Source of the DNA: Adineta steineri
Lineage: Eukaryota; Rotifera; Eurotatoria; Adinetida; Adinetidae
Reading direction: 5' to 3'
DNA length: 64,000 nucleotides
Assembly: GCA_905250115.1 (NCBI GenBank)
Contig: CAJNOI010000162.1
Span: 140,394 to 204,393, forward strand
Part shown: in pieces, positions 35,796 through 48,039 of the stretch
How the letters are laid out: each line of letters starts with the position of its first letter
Position numbering within the stretch: the first letter of the stretch is position 1
Translations under genes and position numbers: made by a program
Notes under the pieces: generated by a model
The model's database searches: none
Told to the model about the DNA's origin: nothing
What the model saw: only the letters and a program-made list of their open reading frames with translations

Positions 35796-37462
35796 AATTA
35801 AATATGTATATATGAGCTAATATTTACTGTCCTAGATTGTTAATCTAAGTAATATTATCTGTTGGTATTTAGACTCAATTCTTTCTATCAGTTGATACTA
35901 ATGTGTATGATTCGATCGAATACTTGAAGAATTATATAATATTTTTATTAATATATTTCAATTCGTTAAATATGAAAAAGTATCAGTAAAATACGAAGGA
36001 AGAATAGATAAAGTCAAACGAATTACAATGATACACAAGATGGATTACAAGTGAAGTATGAGCAAAGTATGCACTTCTGAAGTCTCGTTCTTTCTCTTTT
36101 GATACATCTACATGGCAATTAATCACAATTAATGAAAATCAATGGAAAACATCCGAAAAGTCATCTAACAAAAAAGAAAATTACTTTATGTTTCTTATTT
36201 TTTGTTCGAATTGAACAATTTCTTTTTTTTTTTTTATTTTATATTAAAATTTTTCATAGGTATTGTTCAAAAATATGAATATTTATATAAATATAAAATT
36301 TTTATTTCTTAACAATACAGTTGAGAACATTATCTAATGTCTCTTCTTTTATATCCTTAATTTTTTCTTTCGGTTCTGTTCTTTAAATCATTAATATTAT
36401 TAACTCGTGTTTTGATATACATTCATCTTGCACGTATAATTGTCTATAGAATTATCAATTGAAAAGTTTGAAGTAATATTTATTATTCTCAACTTTGTCA
36501 TCCTGCGGATCTTTATAATATTTTAAAAGAAATTATTCATCCGAACATGTAATGAGAAGTCGATATTTTATACATAAAAGTTTCACATATTAACGTAATA
36601 AAAGAATATAAATGCTTTTAAAATTGTTTACCTTGGAACAAAATTTTTTTTAAATCGTATTTCTTCAAGTAAATATATTCATTCGTCTACTTTCATTTTT
36701 ACATAAATAGATGAATACTTAAAAAACCATCGAATTTCTTTTATTTATTCAGTTTTTTCTGTATTGATCGACTAGAAATATACAATTATAATCTAGAATT
36801 TATCAAGGCAGTTCTCACAGAATTTGACTAAATTTTCCTAAAAACAAAACGATGTATTTAGTTTGTCATCATGCTTTTGAATTGTTTCCTGCAGACATAG
36901 ATCAAGATCAGCCTTCTGAAGTTTAATATCTTCGCTGCATATGATGTATATTTATTCACACCGACACGCATACCTTTGAATATTCTATTGATTTTTTTTA
37001 GTTGATAACAAGGTTGTATTTTATTTTATGTTCAAAAATTTTCTTTTATTAAACAAATAGATAATATTTTTTCATATAATAAGTTATTGTCTTCATAAAT
37101 AGATACTGAAGATTATTAAAAAATAAATTTGCTTGATGATAAATTAATTTAAAAAAGTAAGTTTATATCATTTTCTTTAATAGCAAATTGTAAATTGAGT
37201 AATCGTTTACTAATTGTCCTATAAAAATAATATGTCGTTCTTTCTCAAATTAAAATCTCTGTTTTAAATTTTAGTTTTCATAATTACAAATACTTCAATA
37301 TCGATCTTAAATTTAGAAAAATAGATTCAATAAATTTTATTGATTTATCCGTCACAAATGCCGTAGATTCTTAAAAAAATACTATATTTACAATTTTTGT
37401 AATAAGTACATTTCTTTAAAATGCATTCTAATAGAGAAGAATAATGTTCTTAGAACATTTTA

Positions 37463-37767
37463 CTAATAACCATATCCATAAGATGATCCATAACCACCAC
37501 CCATACCGCCCATGCCACCGTATGGATCTCCAAAACCACCACCCATTCCACCACCGTATGGATCTCCAAAACCTCCACCCATACCGCCCATACCTCCCAT
37601 ACCACCACCGTATGGATCACCAAAACCTCCACCCATACCGCCCATTCCACCACCAAAACCTCCGCCACCAAATCCTTCTTCTTCAAATTAGAAAAAAAAA
37701 CGAATAAATTTAAATAAATAAGTATATTATTCTTACCACGACGACGATGTTCCTCACCGCCAAACAT
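37463..37767 (-). CDS. Small Gly/Tyr/Met-rich protein B
   Basis: Exons 37767..37737 and 37680..37463 join in phase over a 56-bp intron to give 82 aa. It starts MFGGEEHRRREEGFGGGGFG and carries three GGGFGDPYGG units separated by MGGMGG, ending GSSYGYGY. Compared with paralogue A, the His run is replaced by Arg and the number of FGDPYGG units is three rather than one. The acceptor could also be three bases further in, removing one Glu. No signal peptide, no Cys. Function unknown. Confidence 0.65.
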
Positions 37768-38168
37768 TTTTATTGTTTATATGTTATGAAAAATCGAGTA
37801 ATAAATATGAGAATGTAGATAAATGATATAGCGTTTTAACATATACTTATATACTCATAGTTTTGTTCTCTTCTTTATTTTTATTAGTAATCTACTCTAT
37901 TGAAAAACAAGAGAAGAAACGCCTCGATGTATATCAAAAATAATCAAATCTTTCGTTTAACAATACCATACAACCCTCTAAAAAAATCATACGTTATAAA
38001 AAAAGTACATAATGCTTATATTTGGGCGTGTCTATATACGTAGAAAAATAAAATGACGACTTAACGACATATTCTTTTCTATGAAAACAATATTATTGTA
38101 TTATACGTAAATAACCTTTATGTACTATTAGATAAAATAATATTTTCTATGCATCCATTTTATTTTTC

Positions 38169-38497
38169 TGTAGAAGAGATGCTTAATTAACTAAATGAAT
38201 ATTTTTATATTGATATTTAGTAAAAAAATATTAGAATTAACAAAACTCTTTTTGAAACATATTAATTATTATTGTTAAAATAAATCCTAATTTATAAATT
38301 ATTAATCTTCCATAAGATATTATTCTTGATGAAAATGAACTTATAATATTTATTAAATTAAATTTATTATTGAATTCACTTTATCATATGAATATATTCT
38401 ATAAATTTCAATGTTTCTTTTTAACTATCTCACTAACGATCAATATCATTTTTTGTGAATTTTACATTATTGAGAATAAATGTAGAAATGATCGGTA
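38169..38497. repeat. Hyperconserved non-coding block, copy B
   Basis: Near-identical partner of 35467-35795, at the same upstream offset from Gly-rich gene B. Confidence 0.75.
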
Positions 38498-40194
38498 TAA
38501 TCTGTAGCAGTCGGTTAAGGAATTTAATTGAGTTTGTAATACTATAAATAAAGAAATTATTTCTATATTTTTAATTTAAAGAAAAAGAAAAAGAGAATTG
38601 AGAATAATTTATGGTTGTAGATTAAATTTGATATATGAAAAATATTTTCTTCTGTTTATAACAAAGTAGAATATTGACTATTTGAATAAATAGAATCAAT
38701 TTAAGAAAAAAAGAAATTTGGATTAAAGATAAAATTAATTTTTTGATTATTCAGGTTTCTTATTCATTATGGATATTGTTTTATAAGCGGGACATTGGTT
38801 TTTTAGAATTAAAGAAAAAGAGATTTTTTTCATGAACGGGACATTCAGCGATGGTTTGTTTTTTTCGTAGAAGGTACAGAATTGCTTACATAGAATTATT
38901 TTATTATCCAAGGTATAAAGATTATGTATAATCTGTTCAAGTGTAATAGATAGACATTTTGTTTTTTATTTCATTTACATCGAATAAGGGATCGGTGGTG
39001 TAGGTTGCTTATTCGTATGTTGATCATAAAGCTGCTTTTACGTACTAAAATTTTCTCTTTTAGGAAAATGTTTTTCATTTTTATTTTTTTCTCACGCATG
39101 CTTATCTCAACTAAATTCTCACGTTAACTGTGACATACACAAAGATAAGGGGCGGCAACTCAATGGATCTTTTCGGTTAATAATAACAATTCTAGTTCAA
39201 CAGACACATTCCGAATATTTAAAATAGTTTTCTAAAAACTATTGTAACAGTCTTCATCAAAAGAGAATAAAGAGTTTCTTCGAGAAAATTTTCATTTAAT
39301 ATATAACAAAGTCACAAGATCTAGATGGTATTATTCAATGTGAGAAATTATAAATTGAAAAGTTTGAAGTAATATTTGTTATTCTCAATGTTGTGATTTT
39401 GCGGATCTTTATAATATTTTAAAAGAAATTATTCATCCGAATATGTAATGAAAAGTCGATATTTTATATGTAAAAGTTACACATGTTAACGAAATAAAAG
39501 AGTATAAATGCTTTTAAAATTGTTTACCTTAGAAAAAGACTTTTTTTTAAACACATTTCTTCAAGTAAATATATTCATTTGTCTACTTCCACTTTTACCT
39601 AAGTAAACGAATACTCAAAAAAACCACTGAATTTCTTTTATTTACTCATTTTTTTTCTATGCTGATCGATTATCCATAACTGTACAATTATAATCTAGAA
39701 TTTATTATAGCAGTTGTAACCGAATTTGACCAAATTTTCGGTATTTTTGTGAAAGCGAAATGATATATTTAGTTTCTTATCATGCTTGTTACACGATCTG
39801 AAGCGAAAGTTGATTTTTTTTCCAACAGCAATACATTTTGCACATAATTGCATCAGAATGTTTGATTTTATGTATTTATGTTGATTGTGAAATAATTGTG
39901 ACTCAGAGGGTGTCCAGAATCCAATCAAAATCACCATGCAGTTGAAGCGTCATAGAATACATGACTTGTTTGCTTATGAATTTAAATCGAAAGGTACGAA
40001 TGAAAGAAAATGACGTCTGATTACTCATGATAGAACAAACACAAAATAACATCATAATATAGATTCATTATTTTACAGTGCTTGGATTTTTCCAACATAG
40101 AAATACGTATTGCGGAAGTATTTCCACGTTCGTAAATATTGTATATATATATATACATATAAAACAAGCAAGAGAAATAAAAAACGTTAACATT

Positions 40195-40706
40195 ATGTTT
40201 GGTCGAATTTATAAACCCATTCAAAGCTGTTCGTTACTTGTTCGACGGTAAGTTTGTAGACAAATTCTCTCTTATAAGAAAATTATGTAGATCTTTTCCC
40301 CACACTCTCATGCAATATACTTTAGTATTCATTAGTAATCGTGTTGACGAAAAGGAAAAATATATGAACTATTTTGTATATCATTTCTAGTACTTTGGCA
40401 GCTGAAATCATCAAAGATGGTTTAATGCCTGCCACAGCAATAACTCTACAAGAAACAAATGTATCTGTTGCAACTCAAACAGAGCACAAATGGTTGAATA
40501 ATAAATATCCAGGATATACTCTCAAATCAAAAGCAATGGTCACCGATAGTGGAAAATATCTTGATCGATTCAGTATCTTGACAAAAGATGGACAACAACA
40601 AAACATTTACTTTGATATCACGCAATGCTACGCATGTTCACTTTCAGACTTGAAAGACATGTTCAACAAGCAACAAGAACCTGATAAAACTTCGCAAGCT
40701 GAGTAA
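40195..40706 (+). CDS. Small protein with putative mitochondrial presequence
   Basis: Exons 40195..40247 and 40391..40706 join in phase over a 143-bp GT-AG intron to give 122 aa. The N-terminus (MFGRIYKPIQSCSLLVRRTL) is basic, hydroxylated and free of acidic residues, as in a mitochondrial targeting peptide, but the evidence is compositional only. The rest is soluble and mixed alpha/beta-looking (WLNNKYPGYTLKSKAMV, FSILTKDGQQQNIYFDITQC). No family recognised. A TA-rich run (40142-40163) upstream may serve as the core promoter. The gene converges with the F-box gene at 40966, and a telomere-like element lies between their 3' ends. Confidence 0.6.
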
Positions 40707-40817
40707 AACTAAGATAGAATACGGAATTTGTTTTTGTTTCTGCGCAAAGCTTGACTTCGTTTGTATTAATTGCTCTACTAAACAAATAATTCAGAATAAA
40801 TATCCTGAGTTATAATC

Positions 40818-40884
40818 TGGGTGTGGGTGTGATTTAGGATTCTAAAGACACGTATCTATACCCACCAATACACATAGACTCAGA
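40818..40884. repeat. Telomere-like foldback between convergent genes
   Basis: TGGGTGTGGGTGTGATT ... ATACCCACCAATACACATAG. It sits in the 260-bp space between the 3' ends of the 40195 (+) and 40966 (-) genes. Confidence 0.6.
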
Positions 40885-40965
40885 CAACTGCAAGATGAGG
40901 AGCTCTCTAACACCTTGCTCGATGAATACAAAAAACACTCTGTTTGCTAAGAAAATTTATTGATG

Positions 40966-42663
40966 TCATTGCGATTGGTTAGCCAAAATAACTTGTATCT
41001 CTGCAGAAATATTATCAATTTGAATAATTTCGTGTTCGATTAACTTTTCTAACAGTTTCTTGTTTCGTGTCAATTGCAGTGCATCGATAAAATTTTCGAG
41101 TTTCGAATTTCTTCTTTGTAAATCACATCCTATCGCTATTAAAAATTTGATAAGACGATGTCGACAGCCACGCACCTTGAGACAAACATAAAGTAATGCA
41201 TCATTTCCATCCTTATCTAATCGATGAACGAGTAATGGTGATAATTTCAATAAATGTTTCACAAGTTTACATTCTTTCTTCTGTAATAAAATAAACAACA
41301 GATCTGAGCTTGTCAGCCACGGTCTTAGTTGTATATCACTCAAGAGTACCTTAAACAATTGTCTTTTCTTTCGGCTTCCAGTTATAATCTCGACAATTTG
41401 TTGACTAGTCTTGGATTTACGAAATAAATTGTGTACGTGCACACTCTCACTATAGATAAATGGAATTATATTTAGTTGATTGTTTTTGATTAAATTGCAT
41501 ACAGCTTGTGAAAAAGTATCATGCTTATCACACGATGCTACGTCTTTTAAATCATATTCGTGAAGTATAATTCTCAATATTTCCATTTGGCTTGTGTGAA
41601 TAAATAGTTCCTCATAAGTGGAAGGTTCAGTCAAATTGATCATATTTAATATATCCAAAAGAAAATCTTCAAGGAAAAAGTCTTCATCTAATAAATGTTT
41701 CAGACAATGTACAGTAAAGAGGAATAGGTTTAGCACAGCTTTATACCAGTTCATATTGATAGAGTTAAATCGTACAGGAGCATAATCATGAAAGTATTTT
41801 AATCGATAAATCGAGTATAATAGAAAATAGTGTGTAGAACGACTTTTCGTATCATAATTAGTGTAGCCTTTATTTTTGAGAAGCTTCGGATTAGAAATTA
41901 GTAATGCTTTGAACATTGCAATGAGAGGATTGATAAGTCGTTGATCATTAGATTTAGTGAGATTAGCCTTTGCTAATAACCATTTATTTATTGCTTTAGC
42001 AAAATTAAATTCTTTCTCATCATCGTCATCACATTCAAGACTAGCACCTTGAGTAAGAATACGAGACTCAATTCGTTTCATATCTATGAGTGATTCGGAT
42101 GAGAAATATGGTTCCCATGCACAGTAGGCATCCTGTGGACATAAAGCAACTGGTAAATAATTAAACATATTCTTCAATTCATTATCGAGGCTACTAATTA
42201 CAATAGCAGTATTACGTGCACGTATAGATTGAAATCGTTTTATATTTGATTGAAATTCATCGCCCAATCGGTTGAAAGTTTCTCTAATATAAGAGGCAAT
42301 TAACGATTGAAAACATTGATAAAGATTTTTATCGTCTTCTGTTGTTTTCAAAGATGAAAATTGATGACATATCTCGTGAAATGAATCACAATTGTAATAA
42401 TAGTTAATATCTGAATCATCAGGTTTCGTATACAATAGATCAGTAAATAGGTGTAAACATCTGTCGATAAGAATGTTATTTAGACGTTGATTCAATCCAG
42501 AGAATGTTCGAAATATTGTATAAGCATTGCCCGAATATCGGACAATGTTCATTAAAATTTCATTGGGTAATATTTCAAAGGTAGACATCGACGACATCCT
42601 GTAATCTCTAAATGTCAAAGATGAAATATTCACCATGCACTTTCTTGCACATGTTTTGCGCAA
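40966..42663 (-). CDS. F-box protein with C-terminal ankyrin-like repeats
   Basis: A single-exon ORF of 565 aa. An F-box occupies about residues 28-66 (FEILPNEILMNIVRYSGNAYTIFRTF..LNQRLNNIL), close to bdelloid F-box proteins. The middle is helical with several Cys/His but no named domain. Residues about 440-545 look like degenerate ankyrin repeats: LVKHLLKLSPLLVHRLDKDG, NDALLYVCLKVRG, RLIKFLIAIGCDLQRRN, LLEKLIEHE. The ATG at 42597 (MSSMSTFEILP) gives a more usual F-box protein N-terminus than the upstream ATG at 42663. Expected role: substrate adaptor of an SCF ubiquitin ligase, with the ankyrin region binding targets (family knowledge plus inference). Confidence 0.75.
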   Translation of the reverse strand: MRKTCARKCMVNISSLTFRDYRMSSMSTFEILPNEILMNIVRYSGNAYTIFRTFSGLNQRLNNILIDRCLHLFTDLLYTKPDDSDINYYYNCDSFHEICHQFSSLKTTEDDKNLYQCFQSLIASYIRETFNRLGDEFQSNIKRFQSIRARNTAIVISSLDNELKNMFNYLPVALCPQDAYCAWEPYFSSESLIDMKRIESRILTQGASLECDDDDEKEFNFAKAINKWLLAKANLTKSNDQRLINPLIAMFKALLISNPKLLKNKGYTNYDTKSRSTHYFLLYSIYRLKYFHDYAPVRFNSINMNWYKAVLNLFLFTVHCLKHLLDEDFFLEDFLLDILNMINLTEPSTYEELFIHTSQMEILRIILHEYDLKDVASCDKHDTFSQAVCNLIKNNQLNIIPFIYSESVHVHNLFRKSKTSQQIVEIITGSRKKRQLFKVLLSDIQLRPWLTSSDLLFILLQKKECKLVKHLLKLSPLLVHRLDKDGNDALLYVCLKVRGCRHRLIKFLIAIGCDLQRRNSKLENFIDALQLTRNKKLLEKLIEHEIIQIDNISAEIQVILANQSQ

Positions 42664-43557
42664 TTATTGAGTCAATTTACATACTTCTTTTTTCTGTTCT
42701 CTATATCGACAAATAAATGTGAGAGATACGTAAAGAAAAACCTTTTTAAACCTATGTGCAGAGTAGAACAGAAAAATAGTATATCAACTGAGTCAGTAAT
42801 TACACAGATCTTATGCAATAACGTGTACACGAAAATGCGTAGTGAATATTTCTTTTTTTTGACATGTGAAAATAATGCCACTGTCTTTGTCGTCAATGTT
42901 CGAAATACTTTTACCAAATGTTTAGAATTATCGACGTTTTGAAAATTTATATTGTTTTTTTTTCAAGCAGTAATAATAAACAAAATATAATCAGTCTTGA
43001 GGGTGGCTGTGAATGTTCTATTTCACCCACACCCTCAAGATGTTATAATGATATTAGCAAAAGAAACTTTTCATGACTCTATTGAGTCAAAAGTCAATTA
43101 CGCCCTTGATAAAAAAATATCAATGACACCAATTCGGAAGTAATATTTCAATTCGCTGCAATGTCCTTTTTTTCTCATTTGTTCGTAATACACCAGATAA
43201 GTGCATAACAGAACGATAAAGTAAGTGATTGATATTTTGATAGTTGAGTCAAAAAAAAGAAAGATTAAAGGATAAATCTGAATAAGAACATAAACTACGC
43301 CTTTGGTATTACTAAGTATAACTATTTTTTCTTTTGACAACTATCGAACAAATATCAAATTATTGTTGTAAACTAATCGGTTGAAGATGTGATATATACA
43401 CAGTATAGCTGATTAATCATTGAGGATTTAAATTCTAATGAGATTGGGTTAAATATTATTGATTTTGGTTTGGGCGAGCCATCAAAGTGAGTCATCATCG
43501 ATAAGACTATATCTTAAGATGAATTAACAATAGAACAGTACCACAATTCTCAACAAA
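42664..43557. other. Intergenic with a foldback element
   Basis: Promoter regions of two divergent genes (40966 minus, 43558 plus). Contains the perfect-ended foldback at 42996-43039. Small ORFs here have no features. Confidence 0.4.
42996..43039. repeat. Compact telomere-like hairpin
   Basis: CTTGAGGGTGGCTGTGAA and TTCACCCACACCCTCAAG pair over 18 bp with three mismatches and an 8-base loop, the tightest hairpin of the family. Confidence 0.75.
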
Positions 43558-45169
43558 ATGAAAAAAATGCGTGCAAATTATCACCAAATGCTACAGACAA
43601 ATGTCCATCGAGATTCACCAATTCCACAAGTATTTCTTATCGAAAAGGAACAAAATTTAGCTAGTCATCCTTCGACATCAACCAATCCTAATCATCACCA
43701 ACAATCTGTTCTCAAACAAATCGAAGATTCGAAAGAATGTCGATTGTCAATCAATTCTCAAGTTTCTCATTCGTTTGAAAAAGATTTCGTCGAGAAAAAA
43801 CCTAAAGAATATCATCGACGAATTTTATTCATTATGGAACCGATTATCATTGGTTTAATTCTTTTCCCAATTATAGTTCTCTTCTGGCAGTGTGGATGGA
43901 ATGTTATATTCGTTTTATTGAATTCAGTCAATAGATATCCACCATCTACTTCTCAACAATATTTAGGGACGGAAGAGTCAAAAATTCTAACAAACATTCT
44001 ATCTTTAAATGGCTCACAAAAAGTCTTAGATAAAGAATATTTATCAAAATTTGACAAACAAAAACTCTCGAAATTAGCAAAAAATTCACAAATAAAGGGT
44101 AAAAAGGGGAAAGGATTATCACACAAGAAGCCCTTGCACATTAATAACGATGATCCGTTAGTATCAAATCTTGAAGGAGACGATTTTTCATTTCAATCAT
44201 TATTTATTTCGTATGTCGTCGCTCAAGTTTTTCTTCTTTGTTTTTATCTTGGTCAAGATTTTTTCTACAATTTTCTCAAAAGACAAACGTATATAGTTCA
44301 AATTATTCTATTAAAATGTCATATATTTGTCTCAGCATCAATTTATATTATTCAATGGGAAATGATTTGGACAATGTGGGATCAATATACTTCTGATGAA
44401 TGGGATTTTGAATTACTTCTTTCGTTAACATTTCTATTTGTATTAGTTGTCTTCACGGGACATTTATCAGATCTGGTTTGTGCTCCATTTCTCATTAGTT
44501 ATGATTCTATTGAATATTGTTTACAATCTAGTTGTCCTCTTCTAACACGACAAGTAAGTTTAATCTTTAATATTGAAAAAAAAAGAAATATATTCTATTT
44601 TTTTTTCTTATTTGAAGATGAAACAATGGAAAATCAATTTAATAAATTTTATTTTATACGAAATTATCATTTCGAATATAATAATCATAATATAGCGTGG
44701 TTTTTATCATTTTATTGATGTATATTTTTATCCTGATGATTGGGTTCGATCTGTTTGGATTTGTTTATTGATTGGCTATATTCTTTATTCTCCTTTAATG
44801 TATTTGCAAAGTTATCTGGAAAATTCAAATTTCAAATATGAATTTTGGATATTTCTTTCGACAAATTTTCCTCAATTCTATGAAAATTTTCGTCATTTCT
44901 TTGCTTTTTTCTCATGTCTCTTTCTTTGGCGTGGTTTTTGGCTTTTATATGATTCATATATTGATATTTTCGAATCTTATTTTCAAACATGTTTATTATT
45001 ATATCTTTCATCATTTCTAGTTTTGTCTTTAATTCAAACGGCATCATCAATCAATGGTCCACTCAACACTATGAAAGATGAAAATGGTTTTTTTTCTCTT
45101 TATCCAAACTATTATGTTTCGATAGTCTTTAGAAAATTATGTCAATTACCCTTTTTTAATCAAAATTAA
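43558..45169 (+). CDS. Multi-pass membrane protein, Fuseless-like
   Basis: Exons 43558..44553 and 44696..45169 join in phase (142-bp intron, GTAAGT donor) to give 489 aa. The N-terminal 90 residues are polar. TM1 (about 98-120) is in EPIIIGLILFPIIVLFWQCGW. A Lys-rich, poorly conserved loop follows, then about seven more hydrophobic stretches. Two W-x-x-x-W-x-x-x-D-x-Y motifs (WEMIWTMWDQY and WRGFWLLYDSY) occupy equivalent places in the two halves, as in the Fuseless family, multi-TM proteins known from Drosophila presynaptic terminals. The assignment rests on these motifs and topology only. If correct, it acts in a neuronal plasma membrane. The second exon start was chosen from the AG at 44694-44695, which alone restores frame. 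Confidence 0.6.
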
Positions 45170-45339
45170 ATAAATAATATATCAGATTCTATAATACTTT
45201 TTTTTTAAAAGAAAACGTTTCAAATTCAAGCAGATAACAGGTTGTGGTTTGTTCTTCCTATTCTTCAAACTTTGTAAAACAACAAACAGATTTTTCAAAT
45301 AAAAAGAATTTACAAATCTAAAAACTAAGTTAAATTTCC

Positions 45340-45940
45340 AATGTCTTTTCTTTGGATTCTTAATGAATATAATGAACGAATGATCATAGCTTATTTATTT
45401 TCAGTTGAACGACAATTATTAGCTAAACCATATTTACTTCTAACATTTCCATCATATGCAATGCACAACTTTCAATAGAACACTAGAGTCTAAATTCAAG
45501 ATTTTACATACCAAGTTATTGAAAAATAAATAGAACTAGATACTTTCCAACCATGTTTCAAACGATAAATAATCTCTATTACACTTTTAATTGTCAAAAC
45601 TGCTCGTAGTCGTACACGTACATGTAATAATGATCAACAAACATTTTTAATATTATTTAAGAAACAATTATAAATGCGAAAAGAACTCTATGTTACACCA
45701 ATAGTTATTATTCTCAGCTCATTGCCACAAATCATTCTATCGTTTACTTATGCTTGTACTGAATTGAAACAATCATGGCAACGATATCTATTACTCACAA
45801 CATATTTTTTATCATATTTGCCACAAGTTTTGGGTTTTGCTCTTCATGTTATCCCATTAAAAGTATTCAAGAAAGAATTTCAACAAACGATCAGTGGAAA
45901 ACGATTGATTAAGAAAAAAACTGGTTCAAACGTAAACTAG
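45340..45940 (+). pseudogene. Decayed 7TM receptor fragment
   Basis: The 3' part (45674-45940) encodes TM6-TM7 and tail: VTPIVIILSSLPQIILSFTY, YLLLTTYFLSYLPQVLGFAL, HVIPLKVFKKEFQQT, a layout shared with the receptor at 30924-31995. Upstream, around 45358-45470, a short stretch reads NERMIIAYLFSVERQLL, like the receptor TM3/DRY region (SVER), but stops interrupt it. A TAA directly precedes the ATG at 45674. TM1-2 are missing. Best read as a 5'-truncated pseudogene. Confidence 0.55.
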
Positions 45941-45941
45941 A

Positions 45942-45993
45942 GTGGGTGTGGGTGTGAATGTATACTTTCAATCTCATTCATACCCATACTCTG
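45942..45993. repeat. Telomere-like foldback directly after a stop codon
   Basis: AGTGGGTGTGGGTGTGAATG and CATTCATACCCATACTCTG. It begins one base after the TAG of the 7TM remnant. Confidence 0.65.
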
Positions 45994-47704
45994 TGCACGA
46001 ACGTTGGTAGTTTAATGCTTATAGAAAAAAAATTTTTTTTTTTTCATTTGATTAATTGAAAGACATGAAATAACTATGACCATTGTCGGAGCAATACTGT
46101 TAATTCTGTAAGATACTTCGATTGAATTACACCAGATGGATCTGATAGATTAAATGTACCTTGATCCTATAGTTTACATGAATGTCCAACACAATAATAA
46201 CAGGAAGTTACCTAAAATATTTTTGTATAATAACGAACATGATAATGATCTTTTTGTATAGACAGAGATGGTAGCTCCTTCGCTTCGATCGATATTATTT
46301 CTTTATTTTAGACACGATATATTTACACTGCAAATCACTTGATTGATATTGCATTCTGAAATGCCACACAAGGTGATAAATTCTATTAACTTTGCTGCGG
46401 CACGTTTTATAGCATTATTTGTGAAATAATAATTGAGTAAAGAGATTGATGATTCAGTTAGATTCAAATCATATAGAGTTTTTTTTACAAACATAACAAT
46501 CTGAAAACAGTCTTTTCTTCAGTTTCTTCCGTTCTTGAGAAGAATGGATATGACAACTATTTTGTTTTTTTGTGTACATAATTAACTCTTTTTCTCTTGT
46601 GAAAGGCAAAATTTTAAAAGCGACACTTTTTTCAAAAAGAAAGTGCCTGTGGCNNNNNNNNNNNNNNNNNNNNNNNNNNNNNNNNNNNNNNNNNNNNNNN
46701 NNNNNNNNNNNNNNNNNNNNNNNNNNNNNNNNNNNNNNNNNNNNNNNNNNNNNGATTGAAACCGCATAGTCAAGATGTGAAGAATATTTCAGTTAAAAAA
46801 TGTGCGTAATATTAACTTATCATTAACAAGGAGAAGAAGAAGAAAAAAATATACGCAATGGACATCTTTAACATAGAATGAAAAGGAAAATATACGCAGT
46901 ATTTATTCTTCATGCAAAAAAGAAAGAAAAGAAATTGACGTAATATACTTTCTAACCTTGATCAAAAAAAAAGAAAAAGAATATTCTTTTTTTTTACTTC
47001 TGACACATTATCATTGTTTGTCAAATAGAAAAAGATAAGATTGTTATTAGAATAGAAATGATATTCAATTCATAAAAAAAGAGAAAATATATTATAATTA
47101 TTATTATTTAATTGAAACAAGATTATCGTTTGAAATTTACATTCAATAGTCAAAGAAAACGATTAAAATCTCAATTGATTAATTCTAAACAATTACTACA
47201 CAATTATAACGATAGAATAATCAAGTTTTATACAAAATTAAATAAATCAATTTGATTCTAAAAGCGAATATTTTTTTTTCAAATGTCTTATAAGTGAAAG
47301 TTCGTCCGTATGAAAGTGTAGTTGTAGAAAAATATTCGAAATAATATTATCGGAGAGAAACAAAAATCATATTTCATTTCTAATTGAGCAATGTCCCTAC
47401 TCAACCATATGCCTCGATAGACAAGATCATCTCATGGCATTCAACTTCTCGATCAAAATCAGAAATCTATAAATTTCTACATATGTAGAATTCTCGTCAT
47501 TTAGCGAAGTTTTCTATAAAAACATTTTTATTTTACCAACAAGTTACGCGTCAGTCCCCTGGACTTCGCTCGACTCAATCCTCAAAGGAACAATAAATGT
47601 ACTGCAAAAACGACAACGCTAGGTTACTAAGCACATCATATAGTGAAATTAAGAAACTGAGGAAAGTTATTATAGGGACAATACTCAGATCGTATTTGTA
47701 TGGT
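45994..47704. other. Gene-free stretch with an assembly gap
   Basis: Contains the N run 46654-46753. No supported coding sequence. Around 47530-47585 there is a patch of more balanced composition (CAGTCCCCTGGACTTCGCTC) that I cannot identify. Confidence 0.4.
46654..46753. other. Assembly gap (100 N)
   Basis: Exactly 100 N, the conventional length for a gap of unknown size. Confidence 0.99.
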
Positions 47705-47760
47705 CTTGAGGGTGTGGGTGTGAGTGTGATGAACAATAAAATATACACCCACACCCTCAG
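47705..47760. repeat. Telomere-like foldback element
   Basis: CTTGAGGGTGTGGGTGTGAG and ATACACCCACACCCTCAG. The G-rich arm has two undamaged TGTGGG-type units and the arms match over about 17 bp. Confidence 0.75.
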
Positions 47761-47805
47761 AAAAACTCTTTTAAAATAATTTTAACATTTATTTGTATAT
47801 AATTA

Positions 47806-48039
47806 GAACTACATGAATATTTTTATAAGTCCAAACCTGCCGGCTCATTATCCGAAACGAATTCGGAAATACTACAGCATATGATAGAAGTTGTTAAGTT
47901 TCAGCATCATTCACTTGAAAATCATCAACGACAACTAGTACAACAACAAGAGAAATAGGTAGGTGAAGCTTTATTAGCATTAATTACAAAAGTAATCGAT
48001 ACAAGTGAAGTAACTCTCACAAATCTGATAAGAAGTTGA
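47806..48039 (+). pseudogene. Coiled-coil gene fragment with one in-frame stop
   Basis: A single frame reads LHEYFYKSKPAGSLSETNSE, then MIEVVKFQHHSLENHQRQLV, QQQEK, a TAG, then VGEALLALITKVIDTSEVTL and a TGA. The Gln-rich helical pattern with heptad spacing suggests a coiled coil, as in some retroelement Gag N-termini. The TAG (47956-47958) could replace CAG (Gln). It follows a TTAG acceptor-like site, so it could be a decayed exon. Origin not identified. Confidence 0.35.

Larger units (their letters stand above)
34400..36990. repeat. Tandem duplication (Gly-rich gene), copy A
   Basis: Adjacent direct copy of 36991-39800. Matching landmarks in order: TTAAACAAAT-GATAATATTTTT (about 34455 / 37040), the Gly-rich gene, an almost identical block at 35467-35795 / 38169-38497, and GGATCTTTATAATATTTTAA (about 36508 / 39412). 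Confidence 0.85.
36991..39800. repeat. Tandem duplication (Gly-rich gene), copy B
   Basis: See copy A. Copy B has about 200 bp more between the hyperconserved block and the GGATCTTTATAATATT landmark (about 38510-39350), so one copy gained or lost sequence there. Confidence 0.8.

Noticed and set aside
34714..37707. Val/Trp/Met-rich and His/Pro-rich ORFs over the Gly-rich genes
   Set aside because: Out-of-frame or antisense readings of the Gly-repeat exons; only the Gly frame has a conserved intron and start in both copies.
40142..40163. (TA)n run as a microsatellite of interest
   Set aside because: Short, and better explained as the core promoter region of the 40195 gene.
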